Assembly: GCF_018494035.1 (NCBI RefSeq)
Contig: NZ_JABBFO010000002.1
Location: 372,001 to 436,000 of the forward strand
From: Rosenbergiella australiborealis
GTDB lineage: Bacteria; Pseudomonadota; Gammaproteobacteria; Enterobacterales; Enterobacteriaceae
DNA length: 64,000 nucleotides
Direction: 5' to 3'
The notes beneath the pieces are model-generated. The model searched no databases and was not told the DNA's origin. It was given only the letters and a program-made list of their open reading frames with translations. Made by a program: the position numbers and the translations under genes. Each line of letters starts with the position of its first letter. Positions within the stretch are counted from its first letter, which is position 1. Of this stretch, positions 9,390 through 19,094 are shown one piece after another.

Positions 9390-9950
9390 ATGCGTAAGTG
9401 TTTTTCTGCGGTTGTTATCGGATGTAGCCTGCTCTTAGCAGGTTGTGATCATTTTGCGGCGTATACGCTCACTGAACAAGAAATTAACCATAGCCTAAGT
9501 AAACACGCGTCTTACGAAAAGGATATTGGTATCAATGGATTGGCTAACGCTCATATTATCCTGGATACTCTACATGCTGAAGTAGGCCGTGCTATCGCCA
9601 ATCAGGTTGTGCTATCGGGGCATGCTAAAATTCATTTTGCCTCTCTATTCGGCCAACAAGATGCCGATTTACAAATCAAAATGAGCGCTGTCCCCGTGTT
9701 TAACCGTGAACAAGGGGCGGTATATCTGCACGATATCACCATTATCGACATACAGGCTGAACCACAGAAAGTCGAAGGGATTGTTGAAAGTCTAAGGCCT
9801 ATATTAGCAACATCCCTGCGCGATTACTTTAACAAGCAACCTGCGTGGGTACTGAGTGATGACCGTTCAAAAGCTGAGTCGTTAGCGAAGAAGTTTGCCA
9901 CCGGTATTGAAGTTAAGCCGGGTCAGCTGGTGATCCCCCTCGCGCCTTAA
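9390..9950 (+). CDS. yceB: YceB-family outer-membrane lipoprotein
   Basis: This is a predicted lipoprotein of the YceB/DUF1439 family, whose function is not firmly known. From ATG 9390 it has 186 residues, the E. coli length, and starts MRKCFSAVVIGCSLLLAGCDHF with a clear lipobox LLAGC. The mature part has the DUF1439-like segments YTLTEQEINHSLSKH and the C-terminal GIEVKPGQLVIPLAP. A TTG nine bases upstream is an alternative start but would lengthen the signal peptide for no reason. It follows grxB by 12 bases and probably shares its transcript, as in E. coli. Confidence 0.92.
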   Translation: MRKCFSAVVIGCSLLLAGCDHFAAYTLTEQEINHSLSKHASYEKDIGINGLANAHIILDTLHAEVGRAIANQVVLSGHAKIHFASLFGQQDADLQIKMSAVPVFNREQGAVYLHDITIIDIQAEPQKVEGIVESLRPILATSLRDYFNKQPAWVLSDDRSKAESLAKKFATGIEVKPGQLVIPLAP

Positions 9951-10095
9951 TTTGTCCTGTCAATGCATGACGCTATGATTTACGCCTGGCTATATGGCCA
10001 GGTAATTTCCCAGTTTCGTGACGAAGCATCGGTCAATGGCCTTGATGTTCTCGATAAATTAATAAAAAAAGAGTGCAATATTCCGCAGCGGCCTT

Positions 10096-10144
10096 TATGC
10101 TTTGTTCCCGGCCTGAACGCCCCAATCGTCGACCTATTAGCCGG
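10096..10144 (+). promoter_or_regulatory. pyrC promoter and pyrimidine-responsive leader hairpin
   Basis: A -10-like TATGCT (10096-10101) is followed six bases later by the run CCCGG, so transcription should start at or near C10108. The 5' end CCGGC (10108-10112) can pair with GCCGG (10140-10144), which overlaps the GGAG ribosome-binding sequence of pyrC. In E. coli and Salmonella pyrC, high pyrimidine levels make transcripts start at C and form such an SD-blocking hairpin, while low levels shift the start to G. The -35 region is weak. The elements are visible; the mechanism is inferred from the known homologue. Confidence 0.55.
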
Positions 10145-10155
10145 AGCTTACACCA

Positions 10156-11205
10156 ATGAAATCCCCTATTGACACGCTAACCCTTCGCCGTCCCGATGAC
10201 TGGCATATCCATCTTCGTGATGACGAAATGTTGCATACGGTCTTACCTTATACCAGTGCACATTTTGGGCGAGCGATTGTTATGCCAAATTTAGTTCCGC
10301 CGGTCACGACTGTTCATGCCGCCGAACAGTATCGTCAACGTATCCTTGAGGCGCTGCCGACCTCTGACACCTTTACACCGTTAATGACGTGCTATTTAAC
10401 TGATAGCTTATCCGCCGATGAAATTGAACTGGGTTTCACTCGTCAGGTCTTTACCGCGGCCAAACTGTATCCCGCACATGCCACCACCAACTCCAGTCAT
10501 GGAGTGACCAGTATTGATCACATCGCTGGCGTACTATCACGTATGGAAGAAATCGGTATGCCACTCCTGATCCACGGAGAAGTTACTGATCAACATGTCG
10601 ATATTTTTGACCGTGAAGCAAAATTTATCGACCAAGTATTAATTCCCTTACGTCAGCGTTTTCCCGCACTGCGCGTAGTGATGGAGCATATTACGACACG
10701 TGATGCGGCGCAGTATATTCAAGAGAGTGAAGGTGCACTGGCCGCAACCATCACCCCTCAACATTTAATGTTCAATCGTAACCATATGCTCAGCGGTGGC
10801 ATTCGTCCTCATCTGTACTGCTTACCAATCCTTAAACGTAATGTCCATCAACAAGCACTGCGTGACGTTGTCACCTCAGGCGATCGTCGATTCTTTTTAG
10901 GGACGGACACCGCACCGCATATCCAGTCGCGCAAAGAATCAAGTTGCGGTTGTGCCGGTGTCTTTAATGCTCCGACTGCCTTAGCCGCCTATACCACTGT
11001 ATTTGACGAATTAGGGGCCCTTGAGCATCTTGAGGCCTTCTGCTCAATCAACGGCCCAACGTTCTACCAACTGCCGGTTAATGAGCAGACAATAACTTTA
11101 CAACGCACAACGTGGACCGTACCTTCCCATATTCCAGTAGGAAATGAGCAATTGATCCCTTTCTTAGCCGGAGAAACCTTGGGCTGGCAAGTGATTAACG
11201 AATAA
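10156..11205 (+). CDS. pyrC: Dihydroorotase
   Basis: PyrC cyclises N-carbamoyl-aspartate to dihydroorotate, the third step of pyrimidine synthesis. The 349-residue protein (E. coli 348) is a class II dihydroorotase. The zinc-binding HxH lies in [13 protein letters not shown] (His17, His19), the carboxylated lysine in [18 protein letters not shown], further zinc histidines in LIHGEVTD and VVMEHITT, and the catalytic Asp in [10 protein letters not shown]. The substrate loop region [13 protein letters not shown] is also present. ATG 10156 has GGAG nine bases upstream, the sequence masked by the proposed leader hairpin. Confidence 0.98.
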   Translation: MKSPIDTLTLRRPDDWHIHLRDDEMLHTVLPYTSAHFGRAIVMPNLVPPVTTVHAAEQYRQRILEALPTSDTFTPLMTCYLTDSLSADEIELGFTRQVFTAAKLYPAHATTNSSHGVTSIDHIAGVLSRMEEIGMPLLIHGEVTDQHVDIFDREAKFIDQVLIPLRQRFPALRVVMEHITTRDAAQYIQESEGALAATITPQHLMFNRNHMLSGGIRPHLYCLPILKRNVHQQALRDVVTSGDRRFFLGTDTAPHIQSRKESSCGCAGVFNAPTALAAYTTVFDELGALEHLEAFCSINGPTFYQLPVNEQTITLQRTTWTVPSHIPVGNEQLIPFLAGETLGWQVINE

Positions 11206-11308
11206 TCTGCAAGGCGGAAAATTCATGCTATACTTCTTTTTCCTGTGTAACTAACGGGACACTTGTGACCTCAGTCTTCACCAATGTTTGACGATTATGG
11301 AGGTTAAG

Positions 11309-11560
11309 ATGGAAAAAGAAAATAATGTGATCCAAACACATCCGTTAGTCGGTTGGGATATCAGTACTGTTGAAGATTATGATGCGATGATGATCCGCCT
11401 ACACTCAGTCTCGTCAGCCCAACAAACAGAACAAGATGCCGATATAGGTCCAGCGTATTGGATAACAACAGATGTTGCCAGACAGTTTATTTCTCTGCTC
11501 GAAGCCGGCATTGCCCGTATTGAAGAATCAGAGACTCAGCCAGTCAGATCTAAGCATTAA
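11309..11560 (+). CDS. bssS: BssS, biofilm regulator
   Basis: BssS (YceP) is a small protein linked in E. coli to biofilm formation through indole and quorum signalling; its biochemical role is not known. The 83-residue product starts MEKENNVIQTHPLVGWDIST and keeps the conserved WITTDVARQFISLLEAGIARIE, almost the E. coli sequence (84 residues). ATG 11309 has GGAGG five bases upstream; the longer open frame is not needed. In E. coli dinI separates bssS from pyrC, and it is absent here. A rho-independent terminator follows. Confidence 0.95.
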   Translation: MEKENNVIQTHPLVGWDISTVEDYDAMMIRLHSVSSAQQTEQDADIGPAYWITTDVARQFISLLEAGIARIEESETQPVRSKH

Positions 11561-11565
11561 TTCTC

Positions 11566-11593
11566 AAAGGCACCGACAAGGTGCCTTTTTTTT
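11566..11593 (+). terminator. Rho-independent terminator after bssS
   Basis: AAAGGCACC, a five-base loop GACAA, then GGTGCCTTTTTTTT: a nine-base-pair stem (including A-T pairs) followed by an uninterrupted T tract. It starts five bases after the bssS stop. Confidence 0.9.
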
Positions 11594-11645
11594 GTCCTCC
11601 CCTGTTGACTCTGCTATGCTGCAAAAAAAATAGCGGAGCAATGCA

Positions 11646-12770
11646 ATGATTTATGATGTCATTATTGTGGGAAGCGGTTCAGTTGGGGCTGCAGCAGGCT
11701 GTTACGCAACAATTAATAACCTTAATGTGTTAATGATCGACGCTCACCACCCGCCCCATCATCATGGCTCCCACCACGGTAAAACCCGCCTTATCCGCTA
11801 TGCTTACGCCGAAGGTGATCAATACTTACCGTTGCTTCAACGCAGTAAAGTGCTCTGGGAGGCGCTTGAAAAAACCACGGGGACTTCACTTCTCACACCT
11901 TGCGGTGTACTCTCCTTAGCTCCCGTCGATTCCCCCTTAATCCCCACCCTTATTGAATGTGCAAAAACCTGGTCTGTTGACGTTGAACCTCTTAGTGCCA
12001 GCGAGATTATGCAGCGCTGGGCGACTTTCGTCGTCCCGGAAAATTATCATGGGGTATTGGATAAAAATGCCGGGTACCTCTATAGTGAAAAAGCGGTTGA
12101 ACAGTGGATACGTTTAGCTCAAGAACAGGGTTGTGCTCAGCTTTTTAACTGCTCGGTTAATGAAATCAGCCATTATGATGACCTCTACCGTGTCTCGACC
12201 GCAGACGGTGAATACACTGCACGTAAAATAATAGTAACCGCTGGGAGCTGGGTGAAAAAACTCCACCCCAACATCCCTATTTCACCGGTACGTAAAGTGA
12301 TGACTTGGTTTCAATCCGATGGTCGATTTAGCCAGCATGCGAATTTCCCGGCTTTTACTGCCCAGTTAACCGATGGTAGTCAGTATTACGGCTTTCCCGC
12401 TGAAGATGATCAGCTAAAAGTCGCTCGGCATGACGGCGGACAGCCTTTAAATGATGCCGCAGAGTGCTTACCCTTTGGCCAATACCCCACCGACGGTAGC
12501 GAATGTTTTTCCTTCTTAAAACAATTTTTACCGGGACAAAGTGCCTGCTTATACGGCTTGGCCTGTAGCTACGACAACTCGCCAGATGGCCACTTTATTA
12601 TCGATTATTTAGATAACGACAAAACAGGATTAATCATCAGCGGCTTGAGTGGACATGGTTTTAAATGTGCGCCGGCACTCGGTGAAATTGCGAGCCAGTT
12701 TGCACTTGGCAACGAAGTGGATACCGTGATTGAACCTTTTCGTTTAAAGCGTTTTGAAAAAAACTGTTAG
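11646..12770 (+). CDS. solA: N-methyl-L-tryptophan oxidase (monomeric sarcosine oxidase family)
   Basis: SolA is a flavoprotein that oxidatively demethylates N-methyl amino acids such as N-methyltryptophan and, weakly, sarcosine. The 374-residue protein (E. coli 372) has the Rossmann motif VGSGSVGAAAG at the N terminus, HGSHHGKTRLIRYAYAEG in the flavin region, and the C-terminal SGHGFKCAPALGE. The Cys in LACSYDNSPDGHF lies where the family attaches FAD covalently. The bssS-solA neighbourhood is conserved with E. coli. Exact substrate is inferred from family and position. Confidence 0.93.
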   Translation: MIYDVIIVGSGSVGAAAGCYATINNLNVLMIDAHHPPHHHGSHHGKTRLIRYAYAEGDQYLPLLQRSKVLWEALEKTTGTSLLTPCGVLSLAPVDSPLIPTLIECAKTWSVDVEPLSASEIMQRWATFVVPENYHGVLDKNAGYLYSEKAVEQWIRLAQEQGCAQLFNCSVNEISHYDDLYRVSTADGEYTARKIIVTAGSWVKKLHPNIPISPVRKVMTWFQSDGRFSQHANFPAFTAQLTDGSQYYGFPAEDDQLKVARHDGGQPLNDAAECLPFGQYPTDGSECFSFLKQFLPGQSACLYGLACSYDNSPDGHFIIDYLDNDKTGLIISGLSGHGFKCAPALGEIASQFALGNEVDTVIEPFRLKRFEKNC

Positions 12771-12790
12771 CAGCACAGCTTTGTCATAAA

Positions 12791-12820
12791 AGCGTCACTG
12801 ACCCGCAGTATGGTGACGCT
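12791..12820 (+). terminator. Hairpin after solA, possible terminator
   Basis: AGCGTCAC and GTGACGCT form a perfect eight-base-pair stem with a 14-base loop, 20 bases after the solA stop. No strong T tract follows, so termination would be rho-assisted or weak. Confidence 0.4.
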
Positions 12821-12849
12821 AATACTTATGACGACAACAAGGGCACTGC

Positions 12850-14562
12850 ATGAAGTCGAAGACTACAACCTCCTCCACGCCTGAATCAAAAAAAACGCAA
12901 GCACCTGAAAATCCGCAACGGAGACGCTTATTAGCCGGCGCTTCGGCCTTAGGCGTCAGTTCAACACTTCTCCCTCTTGCGGGGGCACAGGCGAGCACAC
13001 AAAAAACGGCTTCAGTGCGTCCTCTCGCCGATTACAGCGAATCACAGCAGTCACAACTGCTACGCGACAATATCAAAAACGTTATCGTGATCTATGCTGA
13101 AAACCGTAGTTTTAATAACTTATTTGCTAACTTCCCGGGAACACAACAGCCGCTGAATCAGTTGAGCGAACAAGCTACCCTGCAAAACGATCGGGACGGT
13201 ACCCCATTATCTCACTTGCCCCCTATTTGGAAAGGCATGGTACCGAATCCTCAGGTCGTCAATCACCAAAACTATCAAATAGAGCAAGATGCTGCTTATC
13301 TCAATAATTTGCCAAACAAGCCGTTTGCTCTGCAGGGCGATGATCAAGAAGCCTTACCGCAAGGTGTTGTGACTCGTGACTTATGGCATGTTTTCTACCA
13401 AAATCAAATGCAAATTAATGGTGGGAAGAATGACCGTTTTGTTGCATGGGCTGACTCAGGCGCGTTAACCATGGGCTACTACGGCGACAGCGCATATAAT
13501 CTACGGTTATGGTCGTTAGCCAGCGAATACACATTATGTGATAATTTCTTCCAAGGCGCGTTTGGCGGGTCATTTTTGAACCATCAATACCTTGTGTGTG
13601 CCGAAGCGCCTTTCTATCCCGATGTGACACACTCACCGGCAAAAGGATTAATTGCAGAATTGATGAGCGATGATCCGACCGATAGTCGCTTAAAACCCTT
13701 AGCCGACTCGCCGACCAGCGCTCTAACCGGTATCCCCAAATTTGGACCAAGCCAAATCACGCCGGATGGTTATGCCGTTAACACAATGCAACCCCCTTTT
13801 TGGCCTTCTGCTAGTCGAGACCCACAACGTCCTGATTATGCGGATCCCAATAAGCCCAATGTGCTTCCAGCACAAAAACATGCCCATATTGGCGACAGAC
13901 TGACCGAGAAAGGAATAGACTGGGCGTGGTACGCTGGTGGCTGGCAGTTTGCCATTGATGATAAAAAAGACAGTACGGAGTTTCCACCTCGTCCTGATTT
14001 TCAGCTACATCATCAGCCTTTCAACTATTTTGAAAATCTTGGCCCTGCACATCCTGAGGCCAGAAAACAACATTTACGTGATGGCGGTTTAGGGGATTCG
14101 GCAGCTACCAACCGTTTCCTTGCCGATATGGCGGCGGGTCAATTACCGCCTGTGACTTTCTACAAACCTCAAGGTAACCTGAATATGCATGCAGGCTACT
14201 CTGATGTTGAGGCTGGCGACCGTCATATTGCCCACATTATTAATCAGCTTAAAGCGAGTCCACAGTGGAAAAATAGCGTCGTGATCATCACTTTTGATGA
14301 AAATGGCGGCTGGTGGGATCCAGTAGCACCACCGAAAGGTGACCGTTGGGGACCGGGTTCGCGGATCCCGGCTCTCGTCATCTCACCTTTCGCACGGCGC
14401 GGGCATGTTGATCATACCCAATATGATACGGCATCGATTCTACGCTTCATTACTCGAGTGTACGATCTTCCTCCCCTGCCGGGAGTAAAAACTCGGGATC
14501 AAGCATTAGTGAAGAATGGACATGCCAAGATGGGTGATTTAACCGCGGCATTACAGTTTTAA
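12850..14562 (+). CDS. Tat-exported acid phosphatase / phospholipase C-like phosphoesterase
   Basis: This is a 570-residue member of the AcpA / phospholipase C phosphoesterase family (PF04185 type), which hydrolyses phosphate mono- or diesters in the periplasm. A twin-arginine signal is present: RRRLLAGASALGVSSTLLP near residues 24-42. Hallmarks are the metal-binding ENRSFNNLF after a VIVIYA strand, GGSFLNHQYLVC where the nucleophilic Ser of AcpA lies, and the late TFDENGGWWDPVAPP with SRIPALVISPFARRG. Acid phosphatase is more likely than phospholipase C because the C-terminal membrane-binding domains of the latter are missing. It stands alone between two hairpins. Confidence 0.87.
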   Translation: MKSKTTTSSTPESKKTQAPENPQRRRLLAGASALGVSSTLLPLAGAQASTQKTASVRPLADYSESQQSQLLRDNIKNVIVIYAENRSFNNLFANFPGTQQPLNQLSEQATLQNDRDGTPLSHLPPIWKGMVPNPQVVNHQNYQIEQDAAYLNNLPNKPFALQGDDQEALPQGVVTRDLWHVFYQNQMQINGGKNDRFVAWADSGALTMGYYGDSAYNLRLWSLASEYTLCDNFFQGAFGGSFLNHQYLVCAEAPFYPDVTHSPAKGLIAELMSDDPTDSRLKPLADSPTSALTGIPKFGPSQITPDGYAVNTMQPPFWPSASRDPQRPDYADPNKPNVLPAQKHAHIGDRLTEKGIDWAWYAGGWQFAIDDKKDSTEFPPRPDFQLHHQPFNYFENLGPAHPEARKQHLRDGGLGDSAATNRFLADMAAGQLPPVTFYKPQGNLNMHAGYSDVEAGDRHIAHIINQLKASPQWKNSVVIITFDENGGWWDPVAPPKGDRWGPGSRIPALVISPFARRGHVDHTQYDTASILRFITRVYDLPPLPGVKTRDQALVKNGHAKMGDLTAALQF

Positions 14563-14576
14563 CACAACGATATGCT

Positions 14577-14600
14577 ATCGCCCCTGCTGGCAGGGGCGAT
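14577..14600. terminator. Bidirectional hairpin between phosphoesterase gene and trhO
   Basis: ATCGCCCCTGC and GCAGGGGCGAT form a perfect 11-base-pair stem with a two-base loop, placed between convergent genes. There is no long T tract on either side, but the stem is very GC-rich and well positioned to stop both transcripts. Confidence 0.65.
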
Positions 14601-14603
14601 TAA

Positions 14604-15662
14604 TTATGCGTCGTCTTTGCCTAACGGAGTCGGTAATGTCATTCGCAATAATCCCCGAGACTTATTGAAAATTTTATTACTGGTTTCACGCCCCGCTCTA
14701 CGCTGGCGCTGTTCTTCTGGCGTCAATGCTGACTCTTCCAAACATTCTGGACTACAACAGCCACGATATTTCACGGCACAGGCTTCACACTGAATGAAAA
14801 GTAAATGACAGCCATCATTTAAACAGTTGACATGAGTATCACAAGAGGCCCCACATTGGTGGCAATGGGCGAGAACGTCATCAGAGATCCGCTCTCCCAT
14901 CCGCTCATCAAACACAAAGTTCTTGCCTTTAAAGCGCACAGGTAAGCCTTGCTCGCGGGCTTTGCGAGTATATTCAATAATACCCCCTTCGATATGGTAA
15001 ATATTATCGAACCCTTGGTGTTTCATCCACGCACTCGCTTTCTCGCAACGGATCCCACCGGTACAATACATCACGATTTTTTTGTCTTTTTGCTCAGTAA
15101 GCATATCAACAGCCATCGGTAACTGGTCGCGGAATGTGTCTGCGGGGATCTCCATCGCGTTATCGAAGTGTCCGACTTCATACTCATAGTGATTCCGCAT
15201 ATCGACAAAGACTGCATCAGGATCGTCAAGCATGGCATTAACTTGATCGGCTTTAAGATAGGCCCCGACGTTACTGGCATCGAAACTTGGGTCGTCGATA
15301 CCGTCCGCAACGATACGTTCACGAACCTTCATCCGCAATACCCAGAACGATTTACCATCATCGTCCAACGCGATATTCATGCGCAGCCCCTGTAATGCCG
15401 GGTCAAAGTCAAATATTTGCTGCTTCATCGCCTCAAATCGACTGGCTGGAACACTAATTTGTGCATTGATCCCTTCAGCAGCAATGTAGACACGACCAAA
15501 CACTTTAAGTGCCAAAAAAGTCTGGTACAGACGGTCACGAAAATCCTTAGGATCGTCAATAGTGAAGTATTTATAAAAAGAAACCGTCGTACGCGGCTCA
15601 GTCTCTTCCATTAAACGCTGTTTAAGTTCTTTATTAGAAACAAGGTTATGTAACACTGGCAT
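14604..15662 (-). CDS. trhO: TrhO, tRNA uridine-34 hydroxylase (rhodanese family)
   Basis: TrhO (YceA) hydroxylates uridine 34 of tRNAs with oxygen, giving ho5U on the way to cmo5U. The 352-residue protein (E. coli 350) starts [20 protein letters not shown] and has [18 protein letters not shown], and the rhodanese loop [18 protein letters not shown] with its catalytic cysteine. The Cys-rich C-terminal region contains CHQCG, CNLNDGC-like [16 protein letters not shown] and CCSPEC, probably a metal site. ATG 15662 is the family start. Confidence 0.96.
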   Translation of the reverse strand: MPVLHNLVSNKELKQRLMEETEPRTTVSFYKYFTIDDPKDFRDRLYQTFLALKVFGRVYIAAEGINAQISVPASRFEAMKQQIFDFDPALQGLRMNIALDDDGKSFWVLRMKVRERIVADGIDDPSFDASNVGAYLKADQVNAMLDDPDAVFVDMRNHYEYEVGHFDNAMEIPADTFRDQLPMAVDMLTEQKDKKIVMYCTGGIRCEKASAWMKHQGFDNIYHIEGGIIEYTRKAREQGLPVRFKGKNFVFDERMGERISDDVLAHCHQCGASCDTHVNCLNDGCHLLFIQCEACAVKYRGCCSPECLEESALTPEEQRQRRAGRETSNKIFNKSRGLLRMTLPTPLGKDDA

Positions 15663-15852
15663 GGTGTTCGTCCTTTTTATTTAGGGAAATGAAAACGGCG
15701 CTTATCATACCCGATAGACCGAGCTACCCCAAGCCCTACCCCTACATTCTTAAAGGATAAATCGCTAATAAATAAAATTTTCTGCCGAACCCTTCACAGC
15801 GAAAAATATGATCTATGCTTCATCTATTCCTATTGAGATTGAGGTTAAGGTC

Positions 15853-16248
15853 ATGGATTTATTCACCACATTAGACGAAGCAATCAGTGTTGCGAAAGAG
15901 ACTTTTTTAGCTGATCACCCTGAGGTTGATGAACTCAGTGCCGCGGTTAGCCAGTTTTCATTACAAAAGTATGTTATGCAAGATGGCGATATTATGTGGC
16001 AAGCTGCATTTTCCGATCACAATGATGAACCTAGCGAATGCCTGCCGCTCTATTTCGACGAAGCTGCACAAGCTATTTGGGATAATGAATACGACGAAGA
16101 CGAAATCCTTGCTGAATGGCAGCCAGAAAATACGCTTCATGAATGGGATGAAGGCGAATTTCAGCTAGCCCCGTCTACCGATACCGAGGAAGGAAGAGTC
16201 GCTGCCGATGAGTGGGAAGACGACAATAGCGACTCTGAGCGCTGGTAA
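15853..16248 (+). CDS. mysB: MysB, acidic protein
   Basis: MysB is a small, very acidic protein first found as a multicopy suppressor of export mutants; its function is unclear. The 131-residue product (E. coli 124) begins MDLFTTLDEAISVAKETFL and has the near-invariant ENTLHEWDEGEFQL and DTEEGRVAADEWEDD at the C terminus. ATG 15853 is supported by the family start and GAGG/AAGG upstream; an ATG 45 bases earlier gives a longer, poorly supported N terminus. The stop is directly next to the convergent yceK stop. Confidence 0.92.
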   Translation: MDLFTTLDEAISVAKETFLADHPEVDELSAAVSQFSLQKYVMQDGDIMWQAAFSDHNDEPSECLPLYFDEAAQAIWDNEYDEDEILAEWQPENTLHEWDEGEFQLAPSTDTEEGRVAADEWEDDNSDSERW

Positions 16249-16488
16249 TTAAGGGTAATCACCGTGTTTGGCATCGATGGGTAACATAAAGGTGTCGACA
16301 ATCAGAGAAAGCGGCAAATCAAGAATAGTGAGAAAGCGCCAATACCCTTGGCGCAAATCCCACTGTACTCCCGGATAATATTGATGTCCCTGCCCTTGTC
16401 CAGAAACACTTCGACTAATAATGCTACCACAGCCCGTCAGCATCACTATGGATGCTCCGATCAGTAGTTTCCGTTGCCATAAATGCAT
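16249..16488 (-). CDS. yceK: YceK-family lipoprotein
   Basis: This is a predicted short lipoprotein of the YceK (DUF1375) family, with unknown function. From ATG 16488 it has 79 residues, with a hydrophobic signal and lipobox VMLTGC, followed by GSIISRSVSG. The family segment YYPGVQWDL and a C-terminal LPLSLIVDTFMLPID are present. AAGG lies eight bases before ATG 16488; a GTG 18 bases upstream is an alternative. It sits between mysB and opgH as in E. coli and is transcribed in the same direction as opgGH. Confidence 0.88.
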   Translation of the reverse strand: MHLWQRKLLIGASIVMLTGCGSIISRSVSGQGQGHQYYPGVQWDLRQGYWRFLTILDLPLSLIVDTFMLPIDAKHGDYP

Positions 16489-16538
16489 AGTGTGAGCCTT
16501 GTTCACTGTTTATCAAGGCGGCCTTAGCCGCCTTGATT

Positions 16539-19094
16539 TCAGTTGACTTGCAGTGCGTCAGGATTAAATTTTACTTTGGCATAACTTTCGTGCCATTGAC
16601 GATATTTATCCTGCTGTTGCCATAAACGATAGTGTAGTCGTGCAAGCACAACCGGATCGCTAATTGCTAACAAACGCTGATTGGCGTTACTTTTCTCAGG
16701 CGATTCACTCAGTAACTGGTCGATCTGACGTTCACGCGCATGCTCCAACAAATCGCTGTGTCGATGTCGGGCAGTCGCCAACGCCGTGGCCAGTGCATTA
16801 AACGAAGGATGGAATAACGCATGCATAAAGCCATCGTCTAAGACACGTTGACGATTAAGCAGTACATAATTGTCGGTGTCGACCAGTTCTTGCGGCGGTT
16901 GGTACTCTTCAGGAATTAAGAAGAGCTTAGCCCGGCGGGATGCCATCCCTATCGTTGCACGACTCGAGATCACCGAGACTAACGGAGATAAAATCAGCGA
17001 TACAACAATCGGTGCCAACCACCATAGGAAGTTAAGATCTAAGTACCCCATACCAGCAGCCCATACGATACCCAACAGCATCTGTGAACCGTGACGGCGG
17101 AATGCTTCACTCCAAGGTGTAGAGTCATCATCACGCTGAGGTGAGACCCAAACGGCTTTCAATCCTAAAAATGCACTCACCACAAACACGGTATGGAACA
17201 ACATTCGCACCGGTGCAAGCAATACCGAGAATAGCATTTCTAAAATTAACGACAGAAAAACACGGAAAGCGCCGCCATAAGGTTTAGCCCCCTTACACCA
17301 GATCAATAACACACTAAGCATCTTCGGTAAGAACAGGAGAACCAGTGTGGTTGAAAACAGTGCAATCGCCAGTTCCGGACGCCAATGCGGCCAAACAGGG
17401 AAGAGCTGTCGTGGTTGTAAGAAGTAAGTCGGTTCCACCAACGAGTGAACAACTTGTAGCGCCGTAGATAGCGCCAAAAACATAAACCAAAGGGGGGCTG
17501 AGAGGTATGACATAACCCCTGTTAAGAATACCGCACGGTGAACCGGGTGCATTCCTTTTACCATAAATAACCGGAAGTTCATTAAGTTGCCGTGACACCA
17601 GCGGCGGTCACGCTTCAACTCATCCAGTAAGTTTGGTGGAAGCTCTTCATAAGAACCCGGTAGATCGTAGGCAATCCACACCCCCCATCCGGCGCGACGC
17701 ATCAAAGCAGCTTCTACAAAGTCGTGGGACATGATCGAGCCTGCGAAAGATCCCTCGCCCGGCAAGGGTGCCAACGCACAGTGCTTAATAAACGGCTTCA
17801 CACGAATAATAGCATTGTGTCCCCAGTAGTGGGATTCGCCCAATTGCCAAAAATGCAAACCGGCAGTAAATAATGGACCATACACCCGCGTCGCAAACTG
17901 TTGGCAACGCGCGTAAAGCGTATCCATTCCAGAAGCCTTAGGCGAGGATTGAATAATCCCAGCATTAGGGTTGGCTTCCATCATGCGCACTAAGCCGGAG
18001 AGACACTCACCGCTCATGACGCTATCGGCATCGAGTACCACCATATAGGCATAGTTTTGGCCCCATCGGCGACAAAAATCGTCGATATTACCACTCTTAC
18101 GTTTAACCCGGCGGCGGCGGCGGCGGTAGAAGATCTGCCCTGCGCCACCGACATCACGCACCAGTTCCATCCAGGCTTTCTGTTCGGCAATCGCAATATC
18201 CGCATCATAACTGTCACTGAGGATATAGACGTCGAAATGCTCGCTATTACCACTGCGAACGACTGACTCCCATGTGGCACGTAATCCAGCAAATACACGC
18301 TGAACATCTTCATTACAAATCGGCATGATAAGCGCAGTGCGGTTCTCGGGATTCAAGGGTTCATCGCCAACAGTACTGTAAGAGATACTGTATTTGTCCT
18401 TACCGATCAGCAACTGTAAGAAGCCCATCAAGGCAGTCCAAAAGCCCGCGGAAACCCAGCAGAAAAGTATCGCAAATAAAAATAAAATGCCGGTCTGTAA
18501 GACATAAGGCAGCACCTGCAAAATCGATATTTTCCAATCCGCAGTAAAAAGCCGAGTAGGATCGACAAATGTCCACCCTTGGTAAGGCAAAATGGTTTTC
18601 ATATACCACGTTGCGACGACGGTTTGTGCTAGCGTCAGAAACAGTAAAATATAGCGGCGTAGCATGCCAACAAATCGCCATTTTTCTTCGGAATTGCGTG
18701 TGGGGGCATCTTGTAGTTGTTCACGATGCTTGCGTGATTTTCCCCGCAGTGAGCGCCATGCACGGGTAATCGGGTTAGTTTCCCAAATATCCGGTGACAT
18801 GAGAGCTCGTTTAACCTTTGGCATCGCCTTTAACGTCGTGCGTTGCAGCGAATCTTCAGCAAACTGCGCATCGTGGTTAGTCGCGCCTGGCCATGCCATT
18901 TTCACTCGTGAAGAGACCGAGGATAATGCCGCGTCTTCCTCACGCTCGCTAGCAGTGTGATCCTGCCCAAGCTGGTGATGGAACTGAGAAAAACTCTCTT
19001 CCATAGTAGAAGAAGCGATCAGTGAGGACTGCTCTGCCGCATCAAGCGGCAGAGTGTCAACATACTGTTTGGGATTAAACGTTGATTTATTCAT
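16539..19094 (-). CDS. opgH: OpgH (MdoH), periplasmic glucan glucosyltransferase
   Basis: OpgH is the inner-membrane glucosyltransferase that makes beta-1,2-linked backbone chains of osmoregulated periplasmic glucans from UDP-glucose. The 851-residue protein (E. coli 847) is a GT2 family enzyme. It has [19 protein letters not shown], the metal-binding LDADSVMSG, and [18 protein letters not shown] with the processive (R/Q)xxRW-type motif. Around the catalytic domain are about eight membrane segments, including [17 protein letters not shown]. Its ATG overlaps the opgG stop by eight bases, so the two are translationally coupled. The first 80 residues are variable, as in other species. Confidence 0.97.
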   Translation of the reverse strand: MNKSTFNPKQYVDTLPLDAAEQSSLIASSTMEESFSQFHHQLGQDHTASEREEDAALSSVSSRVKMAWPGATNHDAQFAEDSLQRTTLKAMPKVKRALMSPDIWETNPITRAWRSLRGKSRKHREQLQDAPTRNSEEKWRFVGMLRRYILLFLTLAQTVVATWYMKTILPYQGWTFVDPTRLFTADWKISILQVLPYVLQTGILFLFAILFCWVSAGFWTALMGFLQLLIGKDKYSISYSTVGDEPLNPENRTALIMPICNEDVQRVFAGLRATWESVVRSGNSEHFDVYILSDSYDADIAIAEQKAWMELVRDVGGAGQIFYRRRRRRVKRKSGNIDDFCRRWGQNYAYMVVLDADSVMSGECLSGLVRMMEANPNAGIIQSSPKASGMDTLYARCQQFATRVYGPLFTAGLHFWQLGESHYWGHNAIIRVKPFIKHCALAPLPGEGSFAGSIMSHDFVEAALMRRAGWGVWIAYDLPGSYEELPPNLLDELKRDRRWCHGNLMNFRLFMVKGMHPVHRAVFLTGVMSYLSAPLWFMFLALSTALQVVHSLVEPTYFLQPRQLFPVWPHWRPELAIALFSTTLVLLFLPKMLSVLLIWCKGAKPYGGAFRVFLSLILEMLFSVLLAPVRMLFHTVFVVSAFLGLKAVWVSPQRDDDSTPWSEAFRRHGSQMLLGIVWAAGMGYLDLNFLWWLAPIVVSLILSPLVSVISSRATIGMASRRAKLFLIPEEYQPPQELVDTDNYVLLNRQRVLDDGFMHALFHPSFNALATALATARHRHSDLLEHARERQIDQLLSESPEKSNANQRLLAISDPVVLARLHYRLWQQQDKYRQWHESYAKVKFNPDALQVN

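Noticed and set aside
9963-10172. Open frame of 69 codons upstream of and overlapping pyrC
   Set aside because: It has no ribosome-binding site, overlaps the pyrC start in another frame, and the likely pyrC promoter lies inside it.
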